DNA of 54,548 nt from Firmicutes bacterium UBA7510 (GCA_002479485.1 DLNM01000024.1:1-54548), one strand, 5' to 3'. Shown: positions 8,799 through 18,327, numbered from the stretch's first letter. Made by a program: numbers and translations. The notes: a model not told the origin generated them from the sequence alone.

Positions 8799-8813
8799 AT
8801 TGACTGTATCAAT
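8799..8813. promoter_or_regulatory. Candidate TetR operator
   Basis: The dyad ATTGA-CTGTA-TCAAT has 5-bp perfect arms. It sits directly upstream of the tetR ribosome site, where a bound repressor would block transcription start. Confidence 0.4.
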
Positions 8814-8834
8814 ATAATAAATACTAAAAAAATT

Positions 8835-8855
8835 AAACATGTTAACGTTATGTTT
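8835..8855. promoter_or_regulatory. Candidate operator dyad
   Basis: AAACAT and ATGTTT are 6-bp inverted arms separated by 9 bp (GTTAACGTT, itself partly symmetric). It lies about 60 bp upstream of tetR and about 200 bp before the divergent lipoprotein gene, so either could be its target. Confidence 0.3.
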
Positions 8856-9059
8856 CGCCAACTATTTTTTATATAAATTCTATATAGTATCTTTTATAAT
8901 TTTATCATGGTGAAGAAGTTTTGTAAATATTTATATAATTTTGAAGCTATGTCGAAAATTGTAAATATTATTATAAATTAGTAATATATTGTATAAATTA
9001 TTATAGACATATGCTATAATTATACTTAGATAAATGTGAAAAGGTTGGGAGTGATAATT

Positions 9060-10601
9060 TTGTACAAAAAAATAGCTGTTGTCCTTCTGCTAGCAGCTTT
9101 ATTATTTTCTCTATGCTCATGTTCTTTTGAGAATAGGGAAGAAGGGGACAATACATTCACTGTTTTGTCAAGCAGTGAAAATAAGGATTTAGAGCAAATT
9201 CTTATGGAATTTGCAGAAAAAAATAAAATAAATTTAAAATTTGAGTACACAGGATCTTTAAATATTCCTTCCATGATAAAATCATCGCAAAAGGACTATG
9301 ATGCCGTATGGTCTTCAAACAGTATATGGAATGTTTCCATCTCAAGTTCTGTTTTAAAAAATTCAAAATCCATATCTGTTAATCCTGTAATATTTGCGGT
9401 AAAAGAAGGCAGGTATAAAGATTTGGGATTTAGTAAGGACACGGTTGTAAAAGATTTGGTACAGGCAGTTGAAGCAGGAAATTTAAAGTTTCTAATGCCT
9501 TCGGTTACTCAAACAAATAGTGGAGCATCAGCTTACATTGGTTTTCTAAACTGTCTAGCAGGTAATCCACCAGTTTTGACAGAGGAAGACTTGAAATCAG
9601 AGGATCTTCAAGAAAGCTTAAAGACTTTGTTTAAGGGAGTGGCCAGAAATTCCGGTAGTGATGAATACTTAATAGACATCTTCAATGAAGGCGACTACGA
9701 TGCACTTGTGAACTATGAATCTTCGCTGATAGAGCTTAACAAGCAGTTGATAAAAAGCAATAAGGAGCCCTTAAGATTCATTTATCCTTCTGACGGAGTT
9801 TCCGTTTCGGACAGCCCTTTTGCATACATAGACAACAATGATAATAATAAACTGGATACTTTTAATAAGTTACAAAGCTTTTTATTGTCTGCTGACACCC
9901 AACTAATGCTTGAAAGTATGGGAAGAAGAACTACCTATGGAGGTTTGGTATCAAACGATGAGGTTTTTAAAGAATCTTATGGAATTGATAAGAATGCTTA
10001 TTTGTCACCTATTAAATACCCGGCGAGTCCTGTAATTAAAAGTGCACTGAATCTTTACCAGGATTTGTTCAGAAAACCTTCTGTGGTAGCCTTCTGCCTT
10101 GATTATTCAGGTAGCATGAAAGGGGAAGGAAATGAACAGCTTGTTGCGGCGATGGAAAAAATATTGGATCATAAGCTGGCATCGGATGATATGATACAGT
10201 TTTCTGAAAAGGATATAATATTTGTCATTCCATTTGCAGGTGATCTTAAATGGGTGGATTCAACCATATCGGGTACAGATACAACTAACTTGATTTCCAG
10301 GATAAAGGATACGGTAGCAGAGGGAGGAACGGATATATACAAACCAGTTGAGCATGCCGTTGAAATATTAAAGGATTTTGATGCTGATGTATATACAAAA
10401 TCCATTGTTTTAATGACAGACGGTGAATCGGCAGGGGGTTTCAGCTACAGTACATCCTACAATATACCTGTGTTTTCAATTATGTTCGGAGGGGCATATC
10501 CGGAACAGCTGGATGCAATCAGCAGACTTACAAAAGGCAAGACCTTTGACGGTAGAATAGACCTTATTAATTCCTTTAAGGAAATAAGAGGATATAATTA
10601 G
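9060..10601 (+). CDS. Lipoprotein with binding-protein and VWA domains
   Basis: 513 residues, exported and lipid-anchored: signal peptide MYKKIAVVLLLAALLFSLCSC with lipobox Cys21. Residues about 35-320 resemble an extracellular solute-binding protein (PBP type 2). Residues about 340-510 form a von Willebrand A domain with an intact metal-ion-dependent adhesion site: D348-x-S350-x-S352, a GTDTT segment and MTD454GE. The frame opens at a GTG at 9036, but GGGAG at 9048 points to the TTG at 9060. TATAAT at 9015-9020 is a likely -10 box. It is first of a four-gene operon with xpaC-like, binding-protein and telA genes. The role is unknown; the VWA site suggests metal-dependent protein contact outside the membrane. 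Confidence 0.8.
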   Translation: MYKKIAVVLLLAALLFSLCSCSFENREEGDNTFTVLSSSENKDLEQILMEFAEKNKINLKFEYTGSLNIPSMIKSSQKDYDAVWSSNSIWNVSISSSVLKNSKSISVNPVIFAVKEGRYKDLGFSKDTVVKDLVQAVEAGNLKFLMPSVTQTNSGASAYIGFLNCLAGNPPVLTEEDLKSEDLQESLKTLFKGVARNSGSDEYLIDIFNEGDYDALVNYESSLIELNKQLIKSNKEPLRFIYPSDGVSVSDSPFAYIDNNDNNKLDTFNKLQSFLLSADTQLMLESMGRRTTYGGLVSNDEVFKESYGIDKNAYLSPIKYPASPVIKSALNLYQDLFRKPSVVAFCLDYSGSMKGEGNEQLVAAMEKILDHKLASDDMIQFSEKDIIFVIPFAGDLKWVDSTISGTDTTNLISRIKDTVAEGGTDIYKPVEHAVEILKDFDADVYTKSIVLMTDGESAGGFSYSTSYNIPVFSIMFGGAYPEQLDAISRLTKGKTFDGRIDLINSFKEIRGYN

Positions 10602-10613
10602 AGGAGATTCAAT

Positions 10614-11249
10614 ATGATAGAAATATTTATTGGTGTTGCTTCGGCAGCAGTATTCCTTGCAGTCTGGCTTATAGGTGGTAATTTTGTAATATCTACCTTA
10701 AGCAGTACAGTCTGCCTGATAATAGCCGTATTTACTATAAAGGCTCTGGAAAAGGAAAAGAAATTAAAGATTGATTTAAAGGGCGATGAAAATGAATACA
10801 GTAAGGTCTGTAAATCAATTATTGATTTCAGCTCTTCCATTTCACGGTATAAGGATAAATTTAAAAGCCTGAATGTGGAGAAGGATATTATAGTAATGAT
10901 GGATTCAATTCATAAAACATGCTTGAAAATATCTGATGCTCTTGAGGAAGACAATTCTCTTTACACGAAGCTGAATGATTTTTCCTCATATTATTTTCCT
11001 GGGCTGATTAACATTTTAGATACCTATGAGAATTTGGCCGAAGGCTCATTTAAAACAGATGAAGCTCAAAAATTTGCCTCGCAGTTTTTTTTGTTTCTGA
11101 CTCAGATAACGGATGCCTTCGATAAAAAATATTACAGCCTTTTCTCAAAGGATGTTCTAGACAGTAAGGCTGAGATGGCTGCCATGACGGCCATATTCAA
11201 ATCAGAAGGACTTGTGGATAATAAAGATTTTATGGGAGGAACGATATGA
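10614..11249 (+). CDS. XpaC-like membrane protein
   Basis: 211 residues with two N-terminal hydrophobic helices (about residues 1-43), then a cytoplasmic, mostly helical domain. It resembles the XpaC family (named for hydrolysis of 5-bromo-4-chloroindolyl phosphate), which is commonly encoded beside TelA-type proteins. GAGGAGA precedes the ATG. The stop codon overlaps the next gene's ATG by four bases, so translation is coupled. The family has no settled biochemical function. Confidence 0.65.
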   Translation: MIEIFIGVASAAVFLAVWLIGGNFVISTLSSTVCLIIAVFTIKALEKEKKLKIDLKGDENEYSKVCKSIIDFSSSISRYKDKFKSLNVEKDIIVMMDSIHKTCLKISDALEEDNSLYTKLNDFSSYYFPGLINILDTYENLAEGSFKTDEAQKFASQFFLFLTQITDAFDKKYYSLFSKDVLDSKAEMAAMTAIFKSEGLVDNKDFMGGTI

Positions 11250-12346
11250 AAAATATATTAAGAGGAGTAATTGCTTTTATTGCAGTTATTGTAATAGGTA
11301 TAACTATATCAATTATAATAAAGCCTAAGGATAAGGCAGTTACAGTTACGGGTGCAGTAGGAGGAGGAAAGGAAAACTTTCTTGCGGATCCGGATATATT
11401 GGCAATTTTACATGATAAATACAATATAAATCTAAAGGTCGACAACTGGAGCAACAACAAGCTTATTAAAGACCCTATCGAAACAAAGGAAAAAAAGGGT
11501 TATGATTTTGTTTTTTTCAGTGACGAAAGATTTTACGAATATTATAAAAAGCCTGCAGTAGCTGACGAGGCTCCAAGGTTAAAAACACTTAAATCTCAGA
11601 TTGTTTTATCAACTCCCATAGTGATTTACAGCTGGGATAGCATATGCGATTCTCTTATATCTAAGGGAATAGTGGAAAAAATTCAGGATACTTACTATAT
11701 TGTTGATATGCCAGCGATTTTGTCATACATTGAAAACAATACAAAGTGGTCGGATATAGGTGTAGAGGATATTTATGGTAAAATTAATATTGCCAGCACG
11801 GATCCTGTGACATCCTCACCTGGTGCAACATACTACGGATTGCTAGCATCAATTATGAACGAGGGATATGTAGATGAAAGCAATATTAACAATGTTCTTC
11901 CAAAGCTAAAGGATTTTTACAAGCTTTCAGGCTTTATGAACAATACTCCTGCAGACCTTTTTGATCTGTATCTCAGAATGGGGAAGGGTGCGTATCCTAT
12001 GATAGTTGACTATGAAAAATCTATTATTGATTTTGCTAATAACAATCCTGAAGGCTTTAACAAGGTCAAGGACAAGGTAAGAATACTATATCCAAATCCC
12101 ACCATATGGAATTCCCATTGCATAATGAGCTTTACGGAGAAGGGCACATCCTATGTGGATGCTTTGGCTGACCCGGAAATTCAAAAAATAGCATGGGAAA
12201 AATACGGCTTCAGAACTGGTGTGGTAGGTGGCGAATACGATGTTAAATCAGTATCTGTGCAAGGAATTCCACAGGAAATAACATCGGTAACAAGAGGGCT
12301 ACAGAAAGAAATTTATGATAAAATAATTGAAGCGCTTAAAAATTAA
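11246..12346 (+). CDS. Membrane-anchored substrate-binding-like protein
   Basis: 366 residues with one N-terminal membrane helix (VIAFIAVIVIGITISIII) and no lipobox, so it is likely anchored with the main domain outside. The body resembles PBP type 2 solute-binding proteins, with segments such as INIASTDPVTSSPGATYYG and GKGAYPMIVDYEKSII that also match the logic of the binding domain in the first gene of the operon. No ABC permease or ATPase is nearby, so it is unlikely to serve ordinary uptake. It may sense or present a ligand to the VWA protein. Confidence 0.65.
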   Translation: MKNILRGVIAFIAVIVIGITISIIIKPKDKAVTVTGAVGGGKENFLADPDILAILHDKYNINLKVDNWSNNKLIKDPIETKEKKGYDFVFFSDERFYEYYKKPAVADEAPRLKTLKSQIVLSTPIVIYSWDSICDSLISKGIVEKIQDTYYIVDMPAILSYIENNTKWSDIGVEDIYGKINIASTDPVTSSPGATYYGLLASIMNEGYVDESNINNVLPKLKDFYKLSGFMNNTPADLFDLYLRMGKGAYPMIVDYEKSIIDFANNNPEGFNKVKDKVRILYPNPTIWNSHCIMSFTEKGTSYVDALADPEIQKIAWEKYGFRTGVVGGEYDVKSVSVQGIPQEITSVTRGLQKEIYDKIIEALKN

Positions 12347-12379
12347 TATTTATTATTAATAATATAAAGGAGACTGAAA

Positions 12380-13486
12380 ATGGAAGAAATTAAATTAGAT
12401 TTCGGGAATGAATCAAAAACATTACCGGAAAAAATTCAAACCGAAGAAGTTGGTATGAGCTTGGCATCTTTAACTCCTCAGGAACAGAAGCAGGTTTTGG
12501 AGTTTGTAGATAAAATTGATGTTACAGACAGCAATTCTATTGTTACTTATGGTTCCAGTGCGCAAACGAAGCTTGCAAAGTTTGCGGATGATACATTGAG
12601 AAATGTTAAAACAAAGGACTCTGGAGAGGCAGGCAAATTGCTTTCCGATCTGGTTGTAACCATAAAGAATTTTGATTCCATAAGCGAGAATAAAGGCTTT
12701 TTAGGCAATCTGTTCGGAAAGGCAAAAAATGAAATTGAAAAGTTAATTGCTCGTTACAGCGACATTGAAGTAAATATTGATAAAATATCCAGTATGTTGC
12801 AGTCTCATCGTCATACTATGCTTAAGGACATTGCCATGTATGATGAAATGTATAAAACAAATTTGGAGTATTTTAAAGAGCTTACCATGTACATTGTAGC
12901 AGGCAAGGAAAAAATTAAGGAAATGAACGAAAAAGTAATTCCAGAGTTGAGAGAACAAGCCGTTCAATCTGGAGATGAAGCAGAGGCTCAAAAGTTGAAT
13001 GATTTCGTTAATGCAGTAAATCGCTTTGAAAAGAAGATTTATGACCTACAACTCAGCCGTCAGATATCACTTCAGATGGGACCGCAGATACGCTTGATTC
13101 AAAACAATGATGCCCAGCTAGCTGACAAAATACAATCTTCAATTGTAAATTCCATACCTCTATGGAAAAACCAGATGGTAATATCTCTGGGTCTGGAAAA
13201 CGCAAAGGCTGCTCTTGCTGCTCAGACAAAGGTTACAGACATGACAAACGAGCTTTTGAAAAAAAATTCCGAAATGCTTAAAGCAGGTACTCTAGATGTT
13301 GCCAAGGAAAGCGAAAGAGGAATCGTGTCTATGGAAACAATAAAAAAAGTAAATCAGGATTTAATAGATACAATTAACCAAGTACTTGAAATACAAAAAA
13401 AAGGTAAAGAAGAAAGGCTGGCTGCTGAGTCAGAGCTGACTTCAATAGAATCTGAACTTAAGCAAACTCTCATAGCTGTAAGATAG
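12380..13486 (+). CDS. TelA-family toxic anion resistance protein
   Basis: 368 residues, all helical with long coiled-coil stretches, matching the TelA/YceH/YaaN family in length and in segments such as AAQTKVTDMTNELLKKNSEM. The family was named from tellurite resistance and belongs to Ter-type stress-response gene neighbourhoods; the biochemical function is unsettled. AAGGAGACTG precedes the ATG. It closes the four-gene operon and is followed by a strong terminator. A cytoplasmic partner of the XpaC-like protein is likely because the two families co-occur. Confidence 0.85.
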   Translation: MEEIKLDFGNESKTLPEKIQTEEVGMSLASLTPQEQKQVLEFVDKIDVTDSNSIVTYGSSAQTKLAKFADDTLRNVKTKDSGEAGKLLSDLVVTIKNFDSISENKGFLGNLFGKAKNEIEKLIARYSDIEVNIDKISSMLQSHRHTMLKDIAMYDEMYKTNLEYFKELTMYIVAGKEKIKEMNEKVIPELREQAVQSGDEAEAQKLNDFVNAVNRFEKKIYDLQLSRQISLQMGPQIRLIQNNDAQLADKIQSSIVNSIPLWKNQMVISLGLENAKAALAAQTKVTDMTNELLKKNSEMLKAGTLDVAKESERGIVSMETIKKVNQDLIDTINQVLEIQKKGKEERLAAESELTSIESELKQTLIAVR

Positions 13487-13496
13487 TACACGATAC

Positions 13497-13540
13497 AAAA
13501 AAGAAGATATATCATAACAGTGATAAATCTTCTTTTTTAT
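13497..13540. terminator. Two-way terminator
   Basis: AAAAAAGAAGAT and ATCTTCTTTTTT form the outer stem, extended inward by ATCA/TGAT. It separates the convergent telA-like and methyltransferase genes and has T runs in both directions. Confidence 0.85.
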
Positions 13541-13547
13541 AATTTAT

Positions 13548-14348
13548 TTATTTTTTTCCTATGAAAAGCAAATGGTTGCTGTGACCAATCATTTCTGGTT
13601 TTTCACAGCAGTATAAATGATATTTAAGATATTGCTCATAGCTCTCATCGTCCATAGCATTAATTTTGTCTTCAAGCATTTCACTAACTCCGTCAGAAGC
13701 TATTTCGCTGATAATTTTTATACCACCATCACATAACATCTGTCTGCATTGTCCTACAGTAAAAAATACAAATGGAAAATCCTCGAGCTTAAATGTTTTA
13801 TGATTATATGTATTACCTTTAAAAAAATCAGGACGATAACAAAATTCTGTTAGTATTACCATATCATTTGCAATATATGAAAAAAACAATGTCCCACTCT
13901 GTTTACAAACTCTTTTGGCTTCGGAAATACATTTTTGTCGGTCATTTTCGTTTTGTAAGTGATAAAGTGGACCAAAAAGAAGGACAATATCAAAATGTTC
14001 ATTTGGAAATGATGATAAATCCATTGCATTACCTTGTTTAAGAACGATTTTCATATCTGGACGCACTTTTTTCTTAAAAGCTTTTATATTATTTTCAGCA
14101 AGCTCAACAGCTGTTACATCATAGCCCTTGTCCGCAAAATAAAGACTATATTCACCAGTACCGGCGCCTATATCAAGAACCTTGTCACCTTGCTTAAGAT
14201 ATTTTTCAATATATTTTACAGTTGTAATGAATTCCACTCTTGCAGCTTTAGAACGATTTAAACGATTATCCTCATTAAATAGTTCATATGTTTTTGAAAC
14301 ACGCTCAGATTCGTTTTCAATTCTTTTAAGTTTCTCAAAATCAAGCAT
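13548..14348 (-). CDS. Class I SAM-dependent methyltransferase
   Basis: 266 residues. Motif I is VLDIGAGTGEYSLYF, followed by YDVTAVELAE and a motif IV-like FDIVLLFGPLYHL, a pattern common in UbiE/small-molecule methyltransferases. The substrate is unknown. The frame opens with an ATG at 14354, but AGGAGG lies only 1 bp before it and 7 bp before the ATG at 14348, which is therefore preferred. It appears to be transcribed alone or with the upstream transglutaminase-like gene, 30 bp away on the same strand. Confidence 0.8.
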   Translation of the reverse strand: MLDFEKLKRIENESERVSKTYELFNEDNRLNRSKAARVEFITTVKYIEKYLKQGDKVLDIGAGTGEYSLYFADKGYDVTAVELAENNIKAFKKKVRPDMKIVLKQGNAMDLSSFPNEHFDIVLLFGPLYHLQNENDRQKCISEAKRVCKQSGTLFFSYIANDMVILTEFCYRPDFFKGNTYNHKTFKLEDFPFVFFTVGQCRQMLCDGGIKIISEIASDGVSEMLEDKINAMDDESYEQYLKYHLYCCEKPEMIGHSNHLLFIGKK

Positions 14349-14378
14349 TCTCATGCCTCCTTTTATGTATAATTTTGT

Positions 14379-15608
14379 TTAATATATAATTACAGTTTGA
14401 TTTTTAATGTCCCAAAATACTATATTGCCAAATGCTTCGCTTATAAATCTTACAGGTACCATAATTCTGTCATTAACTACTTTTGCAGGAACATCTATAG
14501 ATTTTTTTGCTCCATTAATCGTTGCAAATGAATCATTAGGCTTAATTTTAAGTATTTTATTTCCACTAGTTACTGTTGCTGTATTTGTATTGTCATCCCA
14601 ATTAACATCATATCCTAACTCTGAAAAAACTGCTCTTAAAGGAACTAGAGTTCTGTTGTTTTCTATAAATGGCTCTACTGGTTCTTTATCATATTTTTTA
14701 TAGTTAACATAACCATCGCGTATTTTTATATTAATTCCATCAGTAGTAGGGTATGTAATTAATGAATCTTTTGTTTTGTTAAATTCATTTAAATATGTCT
14801 CGTATGTTATAGTTGATTTAGGAAATGTTAAGTTATTATCAGCCTTATGACTTTTACTGATTATTTCATCTGTTTTTAAAAAATAATCATAGGAAACTAT
14901 GCCTTTTCTGTCAGGTATAGGGTCATTCCATGTAGTATCAAGATTGAACCAATAACCACCTATGTTTACTAAATTCCAGACATGCCCTATGCTTCCTTCA
15001 CCATTATTAGCTACACCTGGAACTAATAATACAGGAATATTTAATTTTTTAAGCATATTGTATGTCAGTAATGCATATCCATTACATACACTCTTTCCTT
15101 CAAATAGCAACTCATAATGAGAATAATTTTTCATCTCTGTATCATATTGTCCATTAAGTACGATATAGTCATTTACTGCCTTTACTTTTTCATAAGTAAA
15201 CATGTCATCAGTTATAATTTCTTCAAGTATTTTATCTATTTTTTTTGAAGCCAACAATTCTTCTTCTTTAGTATTAACGTATTTGACAGTATAGTAAACT
15301 ATAGTATAGGTTTGCTTTCCACTATATTCTTCATATTTACATGCTACTTCTCTAAGCGTACTTCTTAGGTAAGCGTCTTTATCTAATATTGTATTTATCA
15401 TACTTTCAATAGAGGACATTTTTCCATAATATTTAATAGTTATTTTATCATTTTTTTGTTCTAACTGATTTTTTAAAATACTTTCGAAATCAGTTAAGTT
15501 TTTTGCTTCTAGCTTAATGTTGGCAGAAGTGTCTGAAAATGCTACGAAATTTGAAAATACTAATAAAATAAGTAGAATTGATGCCGTTATTCTATACGTT
15601 TTTGCCAT
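14379..15608 (-). CDS. Secreted transglutaminase-like protein with stalk domain
   Basis: 409 residues. An N-terminal signal segment (ITASILLILLVFSNFVAFS) directs export. The transglutaminase/protease-like fold carries the Cys-His-Asp triad: C175 in GKSVCNGYALL, H209 in GHVWNLV and D224 in WFNLDTTWND. The last 120 residues are a copper amine oxidase N-terminal-like (stalk) domain with the paired motifs NRTLVPLRAVFSELGYDV and DRIMVPVRFISEAFG, common in clostridial cell-surface proteins. Likely a wall- or matrix-acting enzyme or peptidase. The TTG at 15620 is inside the ribosome site; ATG 15608 is the start. Confidence 0.85.
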   Translation of the reverse strand: MAKTYRITASILLILLVFSNFVAFSDTSANIKLEAKNLTDFESILKNQLEQKNDKITIKYYGKMSSIESMINTILDKDAYLRSTLREVACKYEEYSGKQTYTIVYYTVKYVNTKEEELLASKKIDKILEEIITDDMFTYEKVKAVNDYIVLNGQYDTEMKNYSHYELLFEGKSVCNGYALLTYNMLKKLNIPVLLVPGVANNGEGSIGHVWNLVNIGGYWFNLDTTWNDPIPDRKGIVSYDYFLKTDEIISKSHKADNNLTFPKSTITYETYLNEFNKTKDSLITYPTTDGINIKIRDGYVNYKKYDKEPVEPFIENNRTLVPLRAVFSELGYDVNWDDNTNTATVTSGNKILKIKPNDSFATINGAKKSIDVPAKVVNDRIMVPVRFISEAFGNIVFWDIKNQTVIIY

Positions 15609-15767
15609 GTAAACCTCCAAAGTTATTATTAAAATATTTTAACATAATTTAATGTATAAATCAATTGTGATTGGTTATTAGCTTTTAAATTAAGTAAAAT
15701 TTTAACAAAAACTATTTTTAAAACCATTAACTAAAGGGTATAATAGAATTATAAATTAATAGGAGAT

Positions 15768-15816
15768 AGCGTGAAAAAAACACTTCACGCTTAGAAAAAT
15801 CAAAAAACGATTTTTC
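15768..15816 (+). other. Leader with two hairpins and 7-codon frame
   Basis: Upstream of the CCA-adding enzyme gene, AGGAG (15761-15765) precedes a GTG that opens MKKTLHA and a stop at 15792-15794. The GTG is buried in a hairpin, AGCGTGAA (15768-15775) with TTCACGCT (15784-15791). A second hairpin follows: GAAAAATC (15794-15801) with GATTTTTC (15809-15816). TATAAT at 15739-15744 could drive it. The GTGAA..AAAACAC..TTCAC hairpin recurs before two other genes. Confidence 0.4.
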
Positions 15817-15832
15817 ATAATGAGAGGTTAAT

Positions 15833-17152
15833 ATGTTAAATAAAAGTATTAAATATATTTTAAAAAATATAAATAACCATGGCTATGAAGCATATGTTGT
15901 AGGCGGTGCTGTAAGAAATTATCTCTTAGGTAAAGACATAGCAGATTTTGATGTTACAACAAATGCCTTACCAGATTACATAGAAAAATTATTTGAAAAA
16001 ACAATTCCTACGGGAAAAAAGTTTGGTACTATAACCGTTTTACATGATAATAATTCTTATGAAATAACTACTTTCCGAAGTGATGGTGTATATTCTGATG
16101 GCAGAAGACCTGATAGTGTTAGCTTTTCAAATGAGCTAAAAGAAGATTTAAAAAGAAGAGACTTTACTATCAATGCAATGTGTATGGATTATGATGAAAA
16201 TATTATAGATTACTTTGGTGGAAAAGAGGACTTAAAAAATGGTATAATAAAATGTATTGGTAATCCTGATGAAAGATTTAACGAGGATGCTTTAAGGATG
16301 ATTAGAGCCGTTAGATTTATGACACAACTTAGATTTACTATAGATGAAGAAACAAGACTATCTATAATTAAAAACAGTCATTTTATAAAAGCTATAAGTA
16401 TTGAAAGAATCCATGATGAGCTTAACAAAATTTTGCTTAGCGAAAAACCATCAAGGGGTATACGTATGCTTGTTAATACTGGTCTTATAGATTATATAAT
16501 TCCCGAATACCTAAGTTCTGTTGGATTCAATCAGCATAATCCTTATCACGATAAAAATGTTTTTGAACATGTCATGGAGGTTTTAGATAATATCGAGCCA
16601 AAATTAAACTTAAGGCTAGCTGCGTTTTTTCATGATATAAGCAAACCTGAATGCTTTACACAAGATGAAAATGGTCGAGGGCATTTTTATGGACATCATA
16701 TTAAATCTGCAACGGTGACTAAGGAAATAATGAAAAGATTAAAGTATTCAAATGATTTAATTGAGGATGTTAGTATTCTAATTAGATATCATTATCTTAA
16801 AGAAATAGATATGAAGGATAAGGGTGTTAAAAGATTTATCAATAACGTCGGAATTGATAGATTAGATGATATGTTTGCGCTTAACATTGCAGATATAAAA
16901 GGAAAATCTAGTACAGCTAACTTTGATAAGGTTGAAGCGTTAAGAAAAAAATGCAATGAAATAATTAATAATAAAGAGCCATTAAATAGAAAAGATTTAG
17001 ATATAGATGGAAATGATTTGGAGAACCTAGGAATTAAAAAAGGCAAATTATATGGTGAGTTATTAGATAAGGCACTTGAGCTAGTGTTGGAATTTCCAGA
17101 AAAAAATAATAAAGAAGAACTTACTGAGTATATAATGACTCTAATAAAATAA
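15833..17152 (+). CDS. cca: CCA tRNA nucleotidyltransferase
   Basis: Adds or repairs the 3'-terminal CCA of tRNAs using CTP and ATP. The 439-residue protein is a class II polymerase-beta superfamily enzyme: GGAVRNYLLG at residues 24-33 binds nucleotide, and D38-F39-D40 holds the catalytic metals. The RRDFTINAM segment and the Glu-Asp-Ala-Leu-Arg motif (NEDALRMIRAVRF) follow. An HD domain is present in the C-terminal half (H267-D268 in FFHDISKP), as in CCA enzymes with phosphohydrolase activity. GAGAGG precedes the ATG. The gene is preceded by a hairpin leader, which may tune expression. Confidence 0.92.
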   Translation: MLNKSIKYILKNINNHGYEAYVVGGAVRNYLLGKDIADFDVTTNALPDYIEKLFEKTIPTGKKFGTITVLHDNNSYEITTFRSDGVYSDGRRPDSVSFSNELKEDLKRRDFTINAMCMDYDENIIDYFGGKEDLKNGIIKCIGNPDERFNEDALRMIRAVRFMTQLRFTIDEETRLSIIKNSHFIKAISIERIHDELNKILLSEKPSRGIRMLVNTGLIDYIIPEYLSSVGFNQHNPYHDKNVFEHVMEVLDNIEPKLNLRLAAFFHDISKPECFTQDENGRGHFYGHHIKSATVTKEIMKRLKYSNDLIEDVSILIRYHYLKEIDMKDKGVKRFINNVGIDRLDDMFALNIADIKGKSSTANFDKVEALRKKCNEIINNKEPLNRKDLDIDGNDLENLGIKKGKLYGELLDKALELVLEFPEKNNKEELTEYIMTLIK

Positions 17153-17181
17153 ATATGGATAAGATATAAAGTAAAGTTTAA

Positions 17182-17250
17182 AGGATGTTAGAAACATATA
17201 ATATATACATTTTCTAACATCCTATAGAGTGAACGTAGTTCACTTTTTAT
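17182..17250. terminator. Double two-way terminator
   Basis: The first hairpin has 13-bp perfect arms (AGGATGTTAGAAA at 17182-17194 and its complement at 17211-17223). The second, AGTGAAC-GTA-GTTCACT (17228-17244), is followed by a T run. They lie between the convergent cca and potD genes. Confidence 0.8.
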
Positions 17251-18327
17251 TTATTTTGAAGCTTTAACTTTAATCCATAATTCTGTAAGTTTTTGCTTTA
17301 ATATTTCATTGTGTTTAAATACTTCATCTTTTTCATATCCTACTCTTGGAAGATATGCTTCATTTTCATAGTAATCGCCACCTTCTGAAGACATTTCTTC
17401 TAAAACCTGCTTATTAGGAGAAGCATAGCCTACAGTTGAAGAATTGTCTAATGAAGCCTCATAGGATAAAATATAGTTGATAAATTCATGAGCTAGTTTA
17501 GGATTTGGAGCATTTGAAGGTATTACCATTGCATCACTCCATATGTTTGTTCCCTCATTAGGCATGTAAAAACTCATATCTTCATTTTCGCTTAATATAT
17601 ATGCAGCATCTCCGCTGTAAACAACTGCTAAGTCTTTAGCTCCATTTGCCATATTATCAATTACTTCATCAGTTACATAAACTGGCGCCATTGTATCATT
17701 TAGTTCTTTTAGCCATTCGTATGCTTTGTTTATTTCATCTTCATTTTCAGTATTCATAGAGTAGCCTAGTGCTTTAAATGCAACCATAAAGGAATCTCTT
17801 TCTGAATCATACATATATAACTTTCCTTTATAGTTTGTGTTTTTTAATACATTGAATCCTTGCTCCTCAACAACTTCTTTAGGAATATTATTGTGGTTAT
17901 AAACAATACCAACGCTACCCCAGAAATAAGGAACAGAGTAATCGTTATTAGCATCATATGGAAGATTTTTAACACCTTCAGCCAAATTTGACAAGTTAGG
18001 TATTAAGCTTTTATCTATTTTAGATAATCTATCTTCTTGTATAAGTCTCTCTATCATGTAGTCTGAAGGAATTAATATATCATAGCTTTCGCCAGTTTGT
18101 ATTTTAGTGTACATCATTTCATTTGAATCAAATAATTCATATATAACCTTTACACCAAATTGCTTTTCAAAATTTCTTATTACATCCTCGCCTACATATT
18201 CACCCCAGTTATATACTTTTAATGTATCTGAACCGTATTTTGAAATAGCATCCGAATTTTTATTTCCGCCTGCACATCCTGTGAATGTAAGGACACATAT
18301 TAATAATACTGCTAAAATTCTTTTCAT
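17251..18327 (-). CDS. potD: Spermidine/putrescine-binding lipoprotein PotD
   Basis: 358-residue polyamine-binding lipoprotein of the PotABCD importer. The signal peptide ends in a lipobox with Cys18 (FTGC). The mature start YGSDTLKVYNWGEYVGEDVI is typical of PotD/PotF proteins, and the segments YFWGSVGIVYNH and IVYSGDAAYIL fit the binding cleft. It overlaps the end of potC by four bases and is the last gene of the operon. Confidence 0.92.
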   Translation of the reverse strand: MKRILAVLLICVLTFTGCAGGNKNSDAISKYGSDTLKVYNWGEYVGEDVIRNFEKQFGVKVIYELFDSNEMMYTKIQTGESYDILIPSDYMIERLIQEDRLSKIDKSLIPNLSNLAEGVKNLPYDANNDYSVPYFWGSVGIVYNHNNIPKEVVEEQGFNVLKNTNYKGKLYMYDSERDSFMVAFKALGYSMNTENEDEINKAYEWLKELNDTMAPVYVTDEVIDNMANGAKDLAVVYSGDAAYILSENEDMSFYMPNEGTNIWSDAMVIPSNAPNPKLAHEFINYILSYEASLDNSSTVGYASPNKQVLEEMSSEGGDYYENEAYLPRVGYEKDEVFKHNEILKQKLTELWIKVKASK

